64,000 nt of DNA, taken from positions 161,010,761 through 161,074,760 of the forward strand of contig OZ010799.1 in the NCBI GenBank assembly GCA_963932465.1, given 5' to 3'. Of this stretch, positions 47,351 through 59,611 are shown piece after piece (position 1 is the stretch's first letter; every line of letters starts with the position of its first letter). This DNA is from Maratus speciosus. Its lineage: Eukaryota; Arthropoda; Arachnida; Araneae; Salticidae. The notes under the pieces are model-generated. The model was not told the origin of the DNA. It did not search any database and was given only the letters and a program-made list of their open reading frames with translations. The translations under genes and the position numbers were made by a program.

Positions 47351-48401
47351 CAGTCGTGGAAAAAAAAAAGTAAACACCCCCTACTAACTCCTCAACAAAT
47401 TATCGTAGAAGAAAGTTACTGGTACCGAACAATTGGAAATAAAGTCTACTTTTAAGTGATATAGATCAAATTTGCTTAGGGGGCCATCTACATATCAAAA
47501 CGAACCGTAACTTTGTTTTTTTTTAAATAGCAGTACACAATTCTGACAGCATAAATGAACTCTACACCCTTCGATTAGCCTAAAAACAAATTTTTATGCA
47601 ATTCGTACCAAACGTTTCTGAGAAATTAATTATTTTAAAACGAGCGTATTTTATGGGCTGTATCCAAATTGAAGTTCGGAACTCGATTGTTAACCGAGAG
47701 AGCCCTCATCTTGATCAAGGCACCTTAAGAAGTCAATGAAGCCTCCTTCATTGATCCTTCAAGCAGCATTTCCTTCCATTCGGTGATATTTTTGGGGGTG
47801 ATTGGGTGTGGCTGTGAGGGCTCCTGAAAGGATCTTTGAACAAGGTAATAATGTACAAATCTACATAAGACATAGAACATAACCGTGGCTTTCAGAGAAT
47901 TTTTTTTAAATTCTTGACTCGCTAGCTTTATGTCCTAGAATAAACGCGATTGAGAATGTCTATGGCATTTTAACCCGTCAGGTTTACAGCAATGGAAAAA
48001 ACAGTATGACTCTCTTGAAGAATTCAATGAGGCCATACAGAAAGTATGGTAATTTTTGCCACCAGAAACATTACAAAAACTAATTATTACGAGGGACGCG
48101 CGTTTATTTCAACTAATCCGAAATCACGGAAAAATAATTTTTATGTAACAGTTTAGTCAAAATGATAAATGTAGTGGTTTTCTCCATTGTGCATGAACTT
48201 TTGAGACAGTTTTGTTTGAACTTTCTTTAAACTATATTTTTTTACAAATATGTAATTTGTTTTTATTTTTTTACTTTTGATATCATTTATATAAATGAAA
48301 TTGCGAAATTCACAAATAAAAAAATGCTCTTTATTTTAACTTTTTATTGTTCATTAAATATCAACATTTTATGCTTGTGTTTAAACTTTTGAGATGGACT
48401 G
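47351..48401 (+). mobile_element. Tc1-like element relic
   Basis: The ends are CAGTCGTGGAAAAAAAAAAG at 47351 and, inverted from 48401, CAGTCCATCTCAAAAG. Both continue to a TAAACAC word, and TA flanks both ends (47349-47350 and 48402-48403). The 1.05-kb length and the leftover transposase C-terminus indicate an internally deleted, decayed copy. Confidence 0.78.
47925..48148 (+). pseudogene. Tc1-like transposase C-terminal relic
   Basis: The plus-strand reading contains NAIENVYGILTRQVYSNGK, corresponding to the NPIENVWG...R block that carries the catalytic Glu in Tc1 transposases. It then reads LLEEFNEAIQKVW, a stop, and LPPETLQKLI followed by RLFQLIRNHGK, which is the usual C-terminal pattern. 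A nonsense codon after KVW and changes in the SPDLNP motif (SPRINA) show decay. Upstream domains are not recognisable. Confidence 0.78.
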
Positions 48402-51015
48402 TATCATAATTTTTTTTTATTCTTTAAGTGCATCTATGAACACAACCAGAAGATTATCGATAAATATTTTCGAAATATTGCTTACTATTTTATTTTCATA
48501 TTTATAATTTTTTACAAGTCGAATCGATTAACTATATTTTTTTCCTTGAAAATAACAGTCATATATACAATGTGTGATAATAAGTTTGTGGAAAACAATA
48601 TTTACAATAAAAAAAAAATCACAATCATAATGACGCAAAGTCAGTCTTTAATGAGTTAAAGTTAACCAAACTTCATCATATTAATTCAATATAAAATGTG
48701 AAATAACACAAAATTACTTTCAAGAGTTGCTTATTGTTATTATTTCTTGTTTTATATAAATGTAGTGATTTATGCAATATTAGATGAAAACTCAAGACAC
48801 GTAAGGTAAAAAAAAAAAAAAAATCAAAATTTATCGTTAAATTTTATTATTTGTTAAATTGTCTTTCATATGAAAAAAAATGATAAGTGCACATTTACAC
48901 AGTAAACCCCCATGAAGAAAAATAAAAAGGTTCTTATTTTTTGTTAAAGATTTCACTAATAAGGGAAACTTTCTTCGATGTGTAATAGTATCCCAAATTC
49001 AGCTTCCGGGTTTATTCATTTCCGTTCGAAAATCTAATCTATTGCATCCGACGCATTATCTTCTTACAAGACTCTGTGAATGTTTCATTTGCAAACTGGA
49101 ATTCAATTAACCAATAAAGAACAAATGCATTTCTAATTCCCGTTATTAGGGATGTCATAGTGGGAAGTATTAAGTATAAGTCTGTTTTCACTCACACAAA
49201 AACGGCATTATCCAGATAAAACAATGCAAAGTAATTGATTGTCTTTTGCACAGAATCATTTATTATCCTCGCTGTTAATACATTATAAAATAACAACTAG
49301 ATTGAACTGAAAATTATTTCTAATTTCAATTAATAAATTTTGTAAGGAAAGCTATTAACCTTCCACAACTCGTGTCATTTTGCACACACTGAACACCTTA
49401 AATTTGTCCCCATAATTAAATTTCACCTGGCGGACTCGCAATTCACACACAAAAGTGTATCTCAATCCCTTTGAAGAATAGCAAGTGATGTGGAGGGGAG
49501 ATAGTGGTAAACAAATCCAACTTCAACTCTCGGGTCACTATGACCGGACGCGAGTGCTGGTAAAAGTATAAATCAGCTTTTACATCTCTAAAGATTCAAA
49601 CTCTTTTCACGTTGAAAAAGCACGCTCAGAAAAGAAAAAATTCAATATTTCGAAAACGTCCTACGTTTGCCAGCAGAAAAATATGTGAGTTCAATTTTTA
49701 AACGATAAATAAAAAATCATGCATCAGGTATGGATTATAAAACACTTTCTAACACATTCAGAATAATGATACAAAACTGCACCATTTAATAAATTAAAAT
49801 ATTATGTCTAATTCAATCATATGGAAACGAATAACACATTTGAAAACCCAATTTCAGCTGTTCCCATCTACAATCGGGAAATTATCCGAATTTTTTGATC
49901 GGCCCTGTATATTTGGTGTTGCTCCATTGTACAATAATCATCTTGTAGTAAAATTCAGTCATTTATATCAATTTCAGTACATTTGAAATAGCGTAATGTC
50001 ATTCAAATACTCTGCAAACTATTTTCCCATTGACTATAAGCTAATGAAATTCTTTTGAGCGCCCCTGTACTGGACCCGCATACTTCATATACAATACCAA
50101 ACATTCCTTGGTGACCCTAAATAACGTTTATCAATTGCATGAAAATCCAAGCATATTTACGGGAGTTAGAGCGTGGACAAACGGCCAGACAAACCGAATG
50201 CAAAATCATTTTTCAATTAATCAAGTTGATTAATTGAAAAATGAAGAAACTACAGTGTCTAATGAATTTTTAAAAAGCTGTTTTGAATCAAACGCAACAA
50301 AAGTTTTTGTTACCATTTAATCGTTGTGTGAAGCTCTCTTTTTAAAGCTCTCTAGTATCTGAAGAGGTTTTTAGTTTCGAATTAATTAGAAATTGAAAGT
50401 GTTGTTATTAAAAGAAAATGCAACCAAATTCGAAAAAGTACGAAATACAATTAGATAATGACCTCTAATATATAATGCAAAATGAATCATTTAAGATTAT
50501 TAAAATGTAAAGGATTAATTTGAAAAGAATGCTGTCATTGGTTTAACGTTAAGTTACGAATATTTTCGAGTTACTATAGGGTGGGACAAACTTGAAAGAA
50601 GCAGGAAGACGATTTAAGCATTTACACTGTAAATTTTGTTCCTCTTACACATATTTACGGTCCATTATTTTATCTAATAAGGATTTCACGTTTTCCATTA
50701 AAAATCTGAAGCAGTTATAAACACGTAAAATAATCACTAATTTAAAAGGAAATCATGACAGTCATGGATATTTTAAAATTGAAATAACTCATTAAAACTA
50801 TTTCGCCTTTAAAGGTCAACGAACTTTATCATATATCAATTCAATATATAATGTGAAATAACACAATATTGGTTTTAAGACTTGCTTGTTGTTATTAATT
50901 ATTGTTTTAAATCACTTTATTTATTTATGCAGTATTAGATAAAAACTCAAGATTCGTGATTAAAAACAAAAACAAAGACATTCCAAAACTCATTGCTAAG
51001 TTAGATTTTCTTTCG
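48402..51015. repeat. Mosaic of dispersed repeats, non-coding
   Basis: 48640-48830 and 50790-50980 are diverged direct repeats (AATATAAAATGTGAAATAAC and TTATGCAATATTAGATGAAA-type words). 48960-49130 is an inverted copy of the ~235-bp repeat lineage of 1-17 kb (CAGCTTCCGGGTTTATTCAT). 49720-50230 is related to 6958-8235, with the GGACAAACGGCCAGACAAAC tail. 50210-50240 is a perfect short palindrome, TTAATCAAGTTGATTAA. No gene is seen. Confidence 0.6.
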
Positions 51016-51209
51016 TACGAGGGTTACTCTGAAATTATTGAGATACGCGCAGACGAGAATTTACAAAATAAAAATAACGGTTTAATTTTAAAATACAAAG
51101 TATTTTAACACAGCAGACAATTTTTTACTGACTTACTTCAACTTGTTTAGCGTAGAATAAATTTTAAACAGAAGAGAAAATAGAGTTATCGCGAGAACAT
51201 TTTCGCGCT

Positions 51210-52220
51210 ATGATTTTCTACGATTTTAAAGCAGGATTAAATCAAGAAGAATGCGCTCAACGGCTGAAATTAGCATTTGGTGATGAATCTCCAGCTCGTA
51301 CTACTGTATTTAGATGGTTTAAAGAATTTAGCAGAGGTCGCAATTTTCTTCAGGATGAAGAACACACAGGAAGCCCGCCGTCGGCAGTAATCCCGGATAA
51401 TGTGTCTGCCATACGAAAAATGTTAATGGATGATAATCGATGTACCTATCAAATGATACAGAAGGAACTTAATATTGGATCCGCAGCCATACACAAAATT
51501 ATTCATGAAGAATTGCATATGAAAAAAGTAGTTTGCCGTTGGGTTCCCCATAATCCAACTGAGAACCAAAAAGAGGAGCGTGTCAGAATCAGTAAAGAAA
51601 CTCTTAAATTGCTAAATGATGGCGGCAACCGCATCATTTCTAAAATTGTAACGGGTGATGAAACGTACATACCGTTTTTTGACGTTCCAACACGTCAAGA
51701 AAGCAAAGTATGAGTCTTTGAAGATGATCCCACGCCGACAATGGTGAAAAGACAACGCGCGCTGAAAAAAGTGATGTATGCCGTTTTCTTCAGAAGTACG
51801 GGATTGGTCAAAGCCATCAAGTTGGAAGGACAGAAGACTGTAACAGCAAACTGGTATACCACTAAATGTCTTCCAGAAATTCTACAAGAAGTGAATGTTA
51901 GGGTACTAATGCTTAACCATGACAATGCATCTTCACATACAGCCGGATTAACAGTTGAGTTTCTTAAACAAAAACGAATTAAAGTGATAGAACATCCGCC
52001 GTATTCTCCTGATATAGCTATGTGTGACTTTTGGTTATTCTTTAATCTAAAAAATAACATACGTGGACGTCGTTTTCATTCAGAAGAAGAGATTGATGTG
52101 GCTATAAATGCATTATTTTCACCTATCCCAAGAAATGAATGGCTTGAGGCATTTAATCTGTGGAAAAATCGTCTACTAAAGCGCATTGATGCTGGAGGAG
52201 ACTACTTTGAACACGCCTAA
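51210..52220 (+). pseudogene. Mariner DD34D transposase with one nonsense codon
   Basis: A 336-codon frame runs from the ATG at 51210 to a stop at 52218-52220, close to the ~345 residues usual for mariner. The N-terminal helix-turn-helix part includes ARTTVFRWFKEFSRGRNFLQ. The catalytic motifs are VTGDETYI (first Asp), LNHDNASSHTA (second Asp) and SPDIAMCDFWLF, in which the last Asp lies 34 residues after the second, a DD34D triad. One in-frame TGA at 51711-51713 stands where the family has Trp in the SKVWVFE block, consistent with a TGG-to-TGA change. No other frame disruption is seen. It resembles the SETMAR/Hsmar-type mariners common in arthropods. Without read-through it would make only the first half. 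Confidence 0.93.
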
Positions 52221-52224
52221 AATT

Positions 52225-53259
52225 TTGTAAGTATCTATATTATAAAGGACAAACATATCTGTGCGTAACGCATACGTCATTTTGCGAATGGCAACACTTT
52301 GAAATTTGAAATAAATTTTGGTTTTGCAATTTTTTTTACTGCAAATTTTTAAACTTCTAACCATTGCACATTTTAAATTTTTGCGCCGTTGTATGAGGAA
52401 AAAAATGCTCTTTTAAATGCAATCTGTTTGAAAGCTGTAACTCAATTTATTTTTGAGATATTAATTTTTTTGTAGTTTTTAATATCATTTTTCTAACTTT
52501 GGCAACAAAAGAGCCCCGGTTCTATTGAAAGTCATTGAAAGTAAACGGAAAATAGTCGAAAATAGGAGATACTGTATATTTTTTTGTCATTTTCACATAA
52601 AACCTGAAAAAAAAAATTAAAATTCGTACTATGTCAGTGATTTTTTAAATTTCTAAATAGCGCGCATTTCCAATTTTTACGCCGTCAAATAGAGAAAAAA
52701 ATCTACTTTCAAATGCAATTTCTTTTAAATTTGTGTCTTAATTGACTGAGTTAATTATGGTTTTTAAAATAACTATCCGCCCGTGGCGACGAGTTTGGTC
52801 TCCCTTAAATGTATCCTAGGCATTGCATCATGTTACTTTTATTCATAATTTAATTTACTTGCTCGATCCTTCGCCAAAGAGGAAGATTCTGATAGAGAAA
52901 TCAAGAACTCTGTATTTTTATGTTAGTCGGGCACAGGTGATAAATCGCTAAACATTGTACCCGTTTTTCATATTTCATGACTGAAATATAATCCTTTCAC
53001 TCATTTTATTTAAAATGGATAACTTTAATTTAAAACTGAAACGTTTAAAATTCATGACTTTCACTTATAAAGAAAACCTTTAAAAAAGAAAAAGAATAAA
53101 TAATATCATAAACTATTTAATTTCAACATCAAAGCATTGTTTTAATTTACCCCTCGAAAAATAAAAAAATGTGCTGGCGAGTTAAAAAAATGCCATTGGT
53201 GAGAATTGCGCCCAGCTAACATTAAAGTACAAACTCTTTGTGATCATGGCAACTTTTAT
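52225..53259. repeat. Insertion in mariner: two ~250-bp diverged tandem copies
   Basis: 52330-52480 and 52600-52750 share AAATTT(T/C)TAAA, TTTTTGCGCCGTTGTATGAG / TTTTTACGCCGTCAAATAGA, then GAAAAAAAT and AAATGCAAT(C/T). The rest is AT-rich and non-coding. Confidence 0.55.
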
Positions 53260-54158
53260 GTAGTTTTATTCGAAAAAAATATTTTGATTAAATAGGTTGC
53301 CAGAAAGTACGTTGCCAAATTTCTTTCCTCGCCATGGACCTTTTCTCTATTTCGCCAAGTACCTATACTGGAAAAGTACCTTTATTTATTTATTTATTTA
53401 TTTATTGTATTTTAAATGAGATGAAGTGGTATGTTTGATGTTCAATAAGTAAATAAATAAATAAGTAAAAGACGGCACAGATGTCATATACGCACCAAGT
53501 TGGCGCGATTTTTTCTGACGCCAATGTCATATACGCACCGGGGTACTTAGCTGGCGCCAAAGTGTCGTTATTTTGCTTGATATGGTAACCCGGATGTTGT
53601 TGTTTATTTATTAATAAATTGTTTATTTACTTTTTTTTATTATATAATTTTTTTCTATAGTTATTAATTAAACTTTTCTTTTTATTTATTGTTATTCCCT
53701 TACCAGATGTAGTTTTATTCGAAAAAAATATTTTCATTAAATAGGTTGCCAGAAAGTACGTTGCCAAATTTCTTTCCTCGCCATGGACCTTTTCTCTATT
53801 TCGCCAAGTACCTATACTGGAAAAGTACCTTTATTTATTTATTTATTTATTTATTTATTGTATTTTAAATGAGATGAAGTGGTATGTTTGATGTTCAATA
53901 AATAAATAAATAAATAAGTAAAAGACGGCACAGATGTCATATACGCACCACGTTGGCGCGATTTTTTCTGACGCCAATGTCATATACGCACCGGGGTACT
54001 TAGCTGGCGCCAAAGTGTCGTTATTTTGCTTGATATGGTAACCCGGATGTTGTTGTTTATTTATTAATAAATTGTTTATTTAATTTTTTTAATTATATAA
54101 TTTTTTTTCTATAGTTATTAATTAAACTTTTCTTTTTATTTATTGTTATTCCCTTTTG
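53260..54158. repeat. 449-bp tandem duplication
   Basis: 53260-53708 and 53709-54158 are almost identical head-to-tail copies. Each includes CGCCATGGACCTTTTCTCTA, a TTTA microsatellite of different length in each copy, and a part-copy of the MITE at 54353 (CACAGATGTCATATACGCAC, TGGCGCCAAAGTGTCG). High identity implies a recent duplication. Confidence 0.92.
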
Positions 54159-54352
54159 AAAACTATTACACAATAACCAATGAGATGCGTTTGATTCCTG
54201 GGTTGCCATTAAACAATTAACAAATAATTGAGATTTCTGTGCCACGTGCGATAGCGTAATATATATAGAGAGAGTGAGAGAGATTTTCAAGCATGAATTA
54301 TTCTTAAATGTATCTCTATCACGTGTAGCTCGATTATGAAAGATTAATATTT

Positions 54353-54562
54353 TGGCACAGATGTCATATTCGCCCCATATTGGCGCGATTTTTTTTCGGT
54401 TGCTAATTTGGCGAAAACATCAACAGCATAAACAACATAATCCGGGTTACCACATCAAGCAAAATAACGACACTTTGGCGCCAGTTAAGTACCCGTTGCG
54501 TATATGACATTGGCGTCAGAAAAAAATCGCGCCAATATGGGGCGAATATGACATCTGTGCCA
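54353..54562. mobile_element. 210-bp palindromic MITE
   Basis: The ends are perfect inverted repeats of over 40 bp starting TGGCACAGATGTCATATTCG and including CCCCATATTGGCGCGATTTT. The interior matches, in inverse, the MITE pieces inside the 449-bp tandem duplication. GATTAAT lies just outside on the right (54563-54569) and four bases away on the left (54342-54348), so the target duplication is uncertain. Non-coding. Confidence 0.85.
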
Positions 54563-54694
54563 GATTAATCCGCTTGCCTTTAAAACAATGTAAAAATGTC
54601 AGCATTTGTTTCCGTCTGATGTCCCATAACAAAATTAAAACTTCCTCTATAGAAAAATAAATAAAATAATGTAAATAAGAAACAAATTTAACAA

Positions 54695-54995
54695 ACATGG
54701 GATTGAACCACGCGCTTAAAGCACTGAAATGATCGGAAAGACTGCCTTAAGTCGCAAAATCTTGGGCTAAGAACTCCTGGCATGTGGAAGTATCGCTTTT
54801 AATAAATTTTAAAACTTTATTTGATTACATAATTGATATTTTTCATATAAAAATTCTTTTTTATGTTAGTGGACAATCTAAAATATATATTACATGTAAA
54901 AAAATAATAATTAGAGTAGAAAAAAAGAAAAAAAAGAATTGTTTTTACCTATACTCTGTAACCCGAGGAGCTCGGGTTCGATCCCCTAGTAACTT
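54695..54995. other. Degenerate tRNA-like pieces
   Basis: On the minus strand near 54790-54700 the words TTAAGGCAGTCTTTCCGATC and GTGGTTCAATCCCATG resemble a Ser/Leu-type tRNA-derived SINE head with a B box. On the plus strand at about 54970-54990 CTCGGGTTCGATCCCC is another B-box-like word. Neither folds into a full tRNA as far as I can judge, so I treat them as SINE or pseudogene debris. Confidence 0.35.
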
Positions 54996-55052
54996 TAAAA
55001 ACCTAGTCGTATCTCAAAAATTTCAGAGTGACCCTCGTATAAAATAAAGTGA

Positions 55053-56706
55053 TGCTGGACAGATAATTACACCTGTTTATTTTTTATTAAATATATTCAA
55101 AATTGTTAATTGGTCCAAATCATCCAAGTAACCTCATAGCAAATTGGTATATAGTTTTATATACCTTAGATAAATTTAAATAATATAAGTGATCGTATTT
55201 ACCTACATTCTAGTAGAAGAGCAACGCGAAGCATTAATAAAATTAAATTATAATTCGCGTCAAAAAGTAATTATAAATTTGAATAATTACGAATAAAATT
55301 AAGAGTTTGCGTTGTGAATTATTTAGACGAACTCTTCCACTTATGAATTAAACTAAAATTTAAGCTGTAAAAAAAAGAATTGACACACTTTAAATATTAT
55401 TAATTAAATAATTACAGAAACTTTTAAAAACTTGATTAAATATTTTATTTACATTGAACATATCTATATACAGAAAAAACATAATATTAATTCAAAAAAT
55501 AGAAAGCAACACTTTTGTTTGCTTCTCATTATTTTAAGTATGTTTAATCTTTTTTTAAAATAAAAGACAATATTTTCACGTACTCTAATTATTATAATTG
55601 TTTCTTTTTGCTAAAAGAAATACTCTCTTTCATTTTTAAAATTACCTTAATCTTATTTAATTATTGGTTTGGTCGGATCTCAGATAACTCTCTACCATAA
55701 AATATCAGAAAAGTATTTTTTAAGATTTTTCATATGATCTTAAGGGGTAAAAGAAAATGTTTAAAATAGTACCTTCTTTTAATATACGGGATGGTGGCCT
55801 TTATTTATCAAATCCCGAGTTGTTGCGTTGCTTAGGATCATGGCAATGTGTCATCAGGAACGCATCCTCAATTTGGCTTGATTAGGATCACTCCGATCTG
55901 TACATCACGTAGACATCCTCAATTTGGCTTGTTTAGGCTCACTCCGATAGGTACCTCAGGAAGACATCCTCAATTAGGCTTGATTAGGCTCGATTAGGCT
56001 CGCTCCAACATGTCCATCTCGCCTGGGCTTTACTAGGGCTTACGGGACTCATTGCACGGGCTTTCAGGAGAGCTCTTGCATCCTCTACATCTTTTTTCAG
56101 ACTATCCTTTTTCAAAACTTATTCTTCTTGCACACCAGTTCCTGCAGTGGGTGGAACTATTTTGTCTAGTCCACTGTTATTGGATGTGAGAAGATTTTTT
56201 ATTATACTTCGATAGGCCTATTAGCTAGCAGTCTGCAAATGGCCCCTTACATATACTTTAATATTATTATCTGCCTTAAAGTTTGGGTGGTCTGAAAAGT
56301 CATAAATTTATCCCAACACTTTTATTGAGGCCATAAATTGATTCCAACGTTTTTATGATTTTACGATTTCTAATTATACACCACTTTCCATTGGCTTGTC
56401 ATAAAACGACACCATGGCGTCTGCGTATTGTTGTTGTCTGAGATCCGAACTCCATTCAACGTTATACATTCATTTTACAATACAACAATTTTTTAAAAAT
56501 ATATATTTAATCTTTAAAATCAACTTAATAATTTTTGTATGAACTTACACTCTTATTTTACTTAAATATATAAACATTATAATTTTACACTCATAATTAT
56601 ATTTTATAAAAAATATTTATACAAACAGAAATAACAAATTACGCAATTTTACTTTGATTTAACCAACATGGTGCGGGAACATATCATAGTTATATGTTGC
56701 CCAGCA
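55053..56706 (-). repeat. LTR (left copy)
   Basis: The LTR starts TGCTGGACAG and, by my choice, ends TTGCCCAGCA at 56706. That gives inverted ends TGCTGG(A/G)CA, with CCGGGAGAGA next to it on the minus strand as a possible polypurine tract. An alternative end is ACCAACA at 56668, followed by TGGTGCGGGAAC. At 55845-56030 it carries about three diverged ~60-bp direct repeats (CATCCTCAATTTGGCTTG, then TAGG and TCACTCCGAT). Confidence 0.75.
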
Positions 56707-57404
56707 TCTCTCCCGGTATCGGAAGAAAAAAAAAATAAAAACTGATTGCTGGTTTTATTTTTTTTGTAAAGCTTAAAAGAATGTCCGTGTCCATATGACT
56801 GTGTATCTACACAGTCTTTGAGCGAAGACTGTAAAGTTCAATTATCAATGGTTCTGGTATATTTTATAAGAAGTTCTTCTATTGTTTCATAACAGAAAGT
56901 TCAACACATGATAGCATAGTTGTCTGTTGACATTCACATTTATAGAAGACCTCTGTACTGACAATCAGACGTCTTTCTCGAAGCCTTTTTTCTTTACCAC
57001 ACACATGTTTACTAATTTTGTAACTTTACAGTTTAAGTGCCCAAAATACATTCAAAGCTATAATTTTGTCTGAAATTAATATGCCGAAATAAACCTCATT
57101 ATAAGAAAAATAATGGCATACGCATTTGACATATTATTTCATCACATACAACCTTATGACACAGTGTTTTATCTAAAACACATTTTATACTGAATAAAAG
57201 TACATACAATGCTTGTAATATGACATGTTATATTTTCACATAATTAATCTGATGTATTCAAATTATAATCAGAAAAATATTGTATACAAACTTGTTACAT
57301 TATTTTATTTATTTGTTACTTCTAACATGTATGATCTGTCAAAATGTACAAGCTAATTCATCTCCTTTAATATATCATTACGCAATGCTTTCCAACTTTA
57401 CCCG

Positions 57405-59545
57405 ATACGAGAAAGAGAGAAAAAAAAAAAAAAAGAAGAAGGAGGATTGAATAAAACCAGTTTTGAACGTCCCCGATTTTTTCGAAACGAGGGGTTGGTC
57501 AAGCTACTAATCGCTTTCTGTGAGGTGAATTGTGCTGTGACAAAATTTTACGACTTCAAAAAGTAAGTATTTAAAACCATTTCATGCTTGTAATTACCTT
57601 ATTAATTAGTATAATTTCTTGATATACTTTCTTCTTAACTCACTGTGCATGCCTGTATGTAATTTTAAACATAATCTATGCATAAACAGTGTATGTATTT
57701 GTATCGTATCTAATGTAAACCTTCTGCTTTTTTTTTTATTATTTTGCAGGGGAAAAATGGCGATTCTATCATCGGAATTCTCCTGCCTCATACTGGAACT
57801 GAAGCGAGGGTGGCTTTTTATGCATTCAGGTTTAAACTAAACCAAATTGCCTTTCAGGATTTAAAAAAAAAAGCATATAATTTTCTTTAACTGATTACAT
57901 TGTATATTTTTAGACCTTTTTAACAAACACAAATTTTGATTCATGATATTGTTTACTATTAAAATGTAAACAACACGGAAAAATGACTTCTACGGCCTCT
58001 CAAAAATGCAAAATATGCATTACGCTGACCTTAAAAATGCACCTTCATTTAATACTATTAAATAGTGTTGTCAGAAAATGCCATTGACGGAGAAGAGAAC
58101 AATTTTTTTTTGTCTTAAATTATTATTTATTTAGCCAACAATTCTATCTTAAAAGATTGTTAAATTTTCATATTTATTTATTTTTTTACTGAATGAAATA
58201 AAAATTTATTTATTCAAAATTTTATTTATCATTAACATTCCGTATGTGAATTCTACTATCTAAAATTTAATGATATGTTTAAAATAAAAGATAATAAATT
58301 ATTATTAATAATCAACATTAATAATTATTATTTAATTATAAAAAAAATGTACTTAATACACTTGTATAATTAAAAAAAAAAAAAAAAGTAAATGATAATT
58401 ACTACGTAACATCGTATGCAGCCATCTATGAGTACCCGGCCGGACCAAAGAACTTCTGCCAGCAGAAAAAATCTTCGTATACTCACAAACAACCACATGC
58501 AATTTTTTTTATAGATCAAGTTTTTAAAATAATTACTGTACGTACTATAAAAAAATTAAGTAAATAAATTTATTAAGCCATACTACCTATTTTAATAAAA
58601 TTAAGGCCAATATATATAAATATATTTATTTATTTATTTTGTTTTCTTATGTTAAATTGGCCAAATTATATTAAAAAAAAATTTATGAACTCACACACTC
58701 AAATTTATCAATACTATGTATATTTATATGTGTTAAATTTAGAATTGCATTTAATTCTAAGGGAAAGTAAAGAGAAAAAAAAAATGCTTAAATTCTAAAC
58801 TAACATAAATTTATAAAATATTTTATTTAAAAAAAAAAAAATCTAATTTCTAGCTGATTTCAGCAAGATGTCATTTAATATTTATATTAAATAATTTTGC
58901 TAATACATTTTATTAATTGTTAAATTTGCATATTTTTATATATACAATAAAAATATAATAGTCTTACATAAAATTTTACACTACAACAATGTTATTAATT
59001 AATTTAACTTGAATTTAAGCCTACTTTAATTCTAATTGAATACCGTTAATAAAAGTAAATTAGCTTATCAAGTTAAATATAATATAAACTATGTTTGTCT
59101 AATGTTAATTTTGATGAAAATTCCATAAATTTTAACTGTAAATGCTAATTGCTATACCTTTTGTTATTTATTTTGAAAACAACACGAACTTATATTTTTA
59201 TTTATTATTTTTTTTTTATTAAATCTAGGAACTATACATTGAGCTAGACACTCCATAAATGTGTAAAACCTAAAAATCAAAAATTTTCCTAAAGAAAACT
59301 CAAAATGCTGCTTTTTACAATATAATATTACTAATTTTATTGTTTCTGAGCATAACATCTAGTAATTATACCATACTTAATTTTTTCTTCGATTCCTTTT
59401 TCAGCCAAGAATCCTGAAATTTATGTCCAAGTGATGACTATATTGATGTATCTGTGAATAATTTTTCTACAAATATTTTGTTGGTGTTGGTGCATACCCA
59501 GCCGTAGGCCAAAATTGCACCCTATACAGAAAGCCTTTGGTGAGA
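57405..59545 (+). other. Exon-like segments opposite to Gag, in the place of pol
   Basis: Plus-strand signals suggest splicing. A donor AAAAAGTAAGTAT is near 57559. A pyrimidine tract and acceptor TTATTATTTTGCAG ends at 57749, followed by a 78-bp exon-like segment ending ATTCAGGTTTAAAC at about 57827. Another acceptor TTCCTTTTTCAG ends near 59404, and a donor TTTGGTGAGA lies near 59539. In one frame the 78-bp piece reads GKNGDSIIGILLPHTGTEAR, which looks protein-like, but I do not recognise the family. The third segment has stops in all frames. This may be a captured host gene fragment or chance. Confidence 0.3.
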
Positions 59546-59573
59546 AAATTTTAATTTTGCTTCAATTATTTAT

Positions 59574-59580
59574 TTGTGTA

Positions 59581-59611
<31 letters not shown>

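Larger units (their letters stand above)
51018..55037 (+). mobile_element. Mariner element enlarged by nested insertions
   Basis: The left end is CGAGGGTTACTCTGAAATTA and the right end, inverted, is CGAGGGTCACTCTGAAATTT. Both continue to TTGAGATACG. TA flanks lie at 51016-51017 and 55038-55039. The transposase gene ends at 52220, and a normal mariner would end soon afterwards at ~1.3 kb. Here about 2.75 kb of other repeats (tandem duplications, a MITE, tRNA-like pieces) lie between the gene and the right end, so they were probably inserted later. Confidence 0.82.

Noticed and set aside
57619..57840. 73-codon plus frame as a short gene
   Set aside because: It runs through a likely intron acceptor. 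The splice-based reading uses another frame, and neither is certain.
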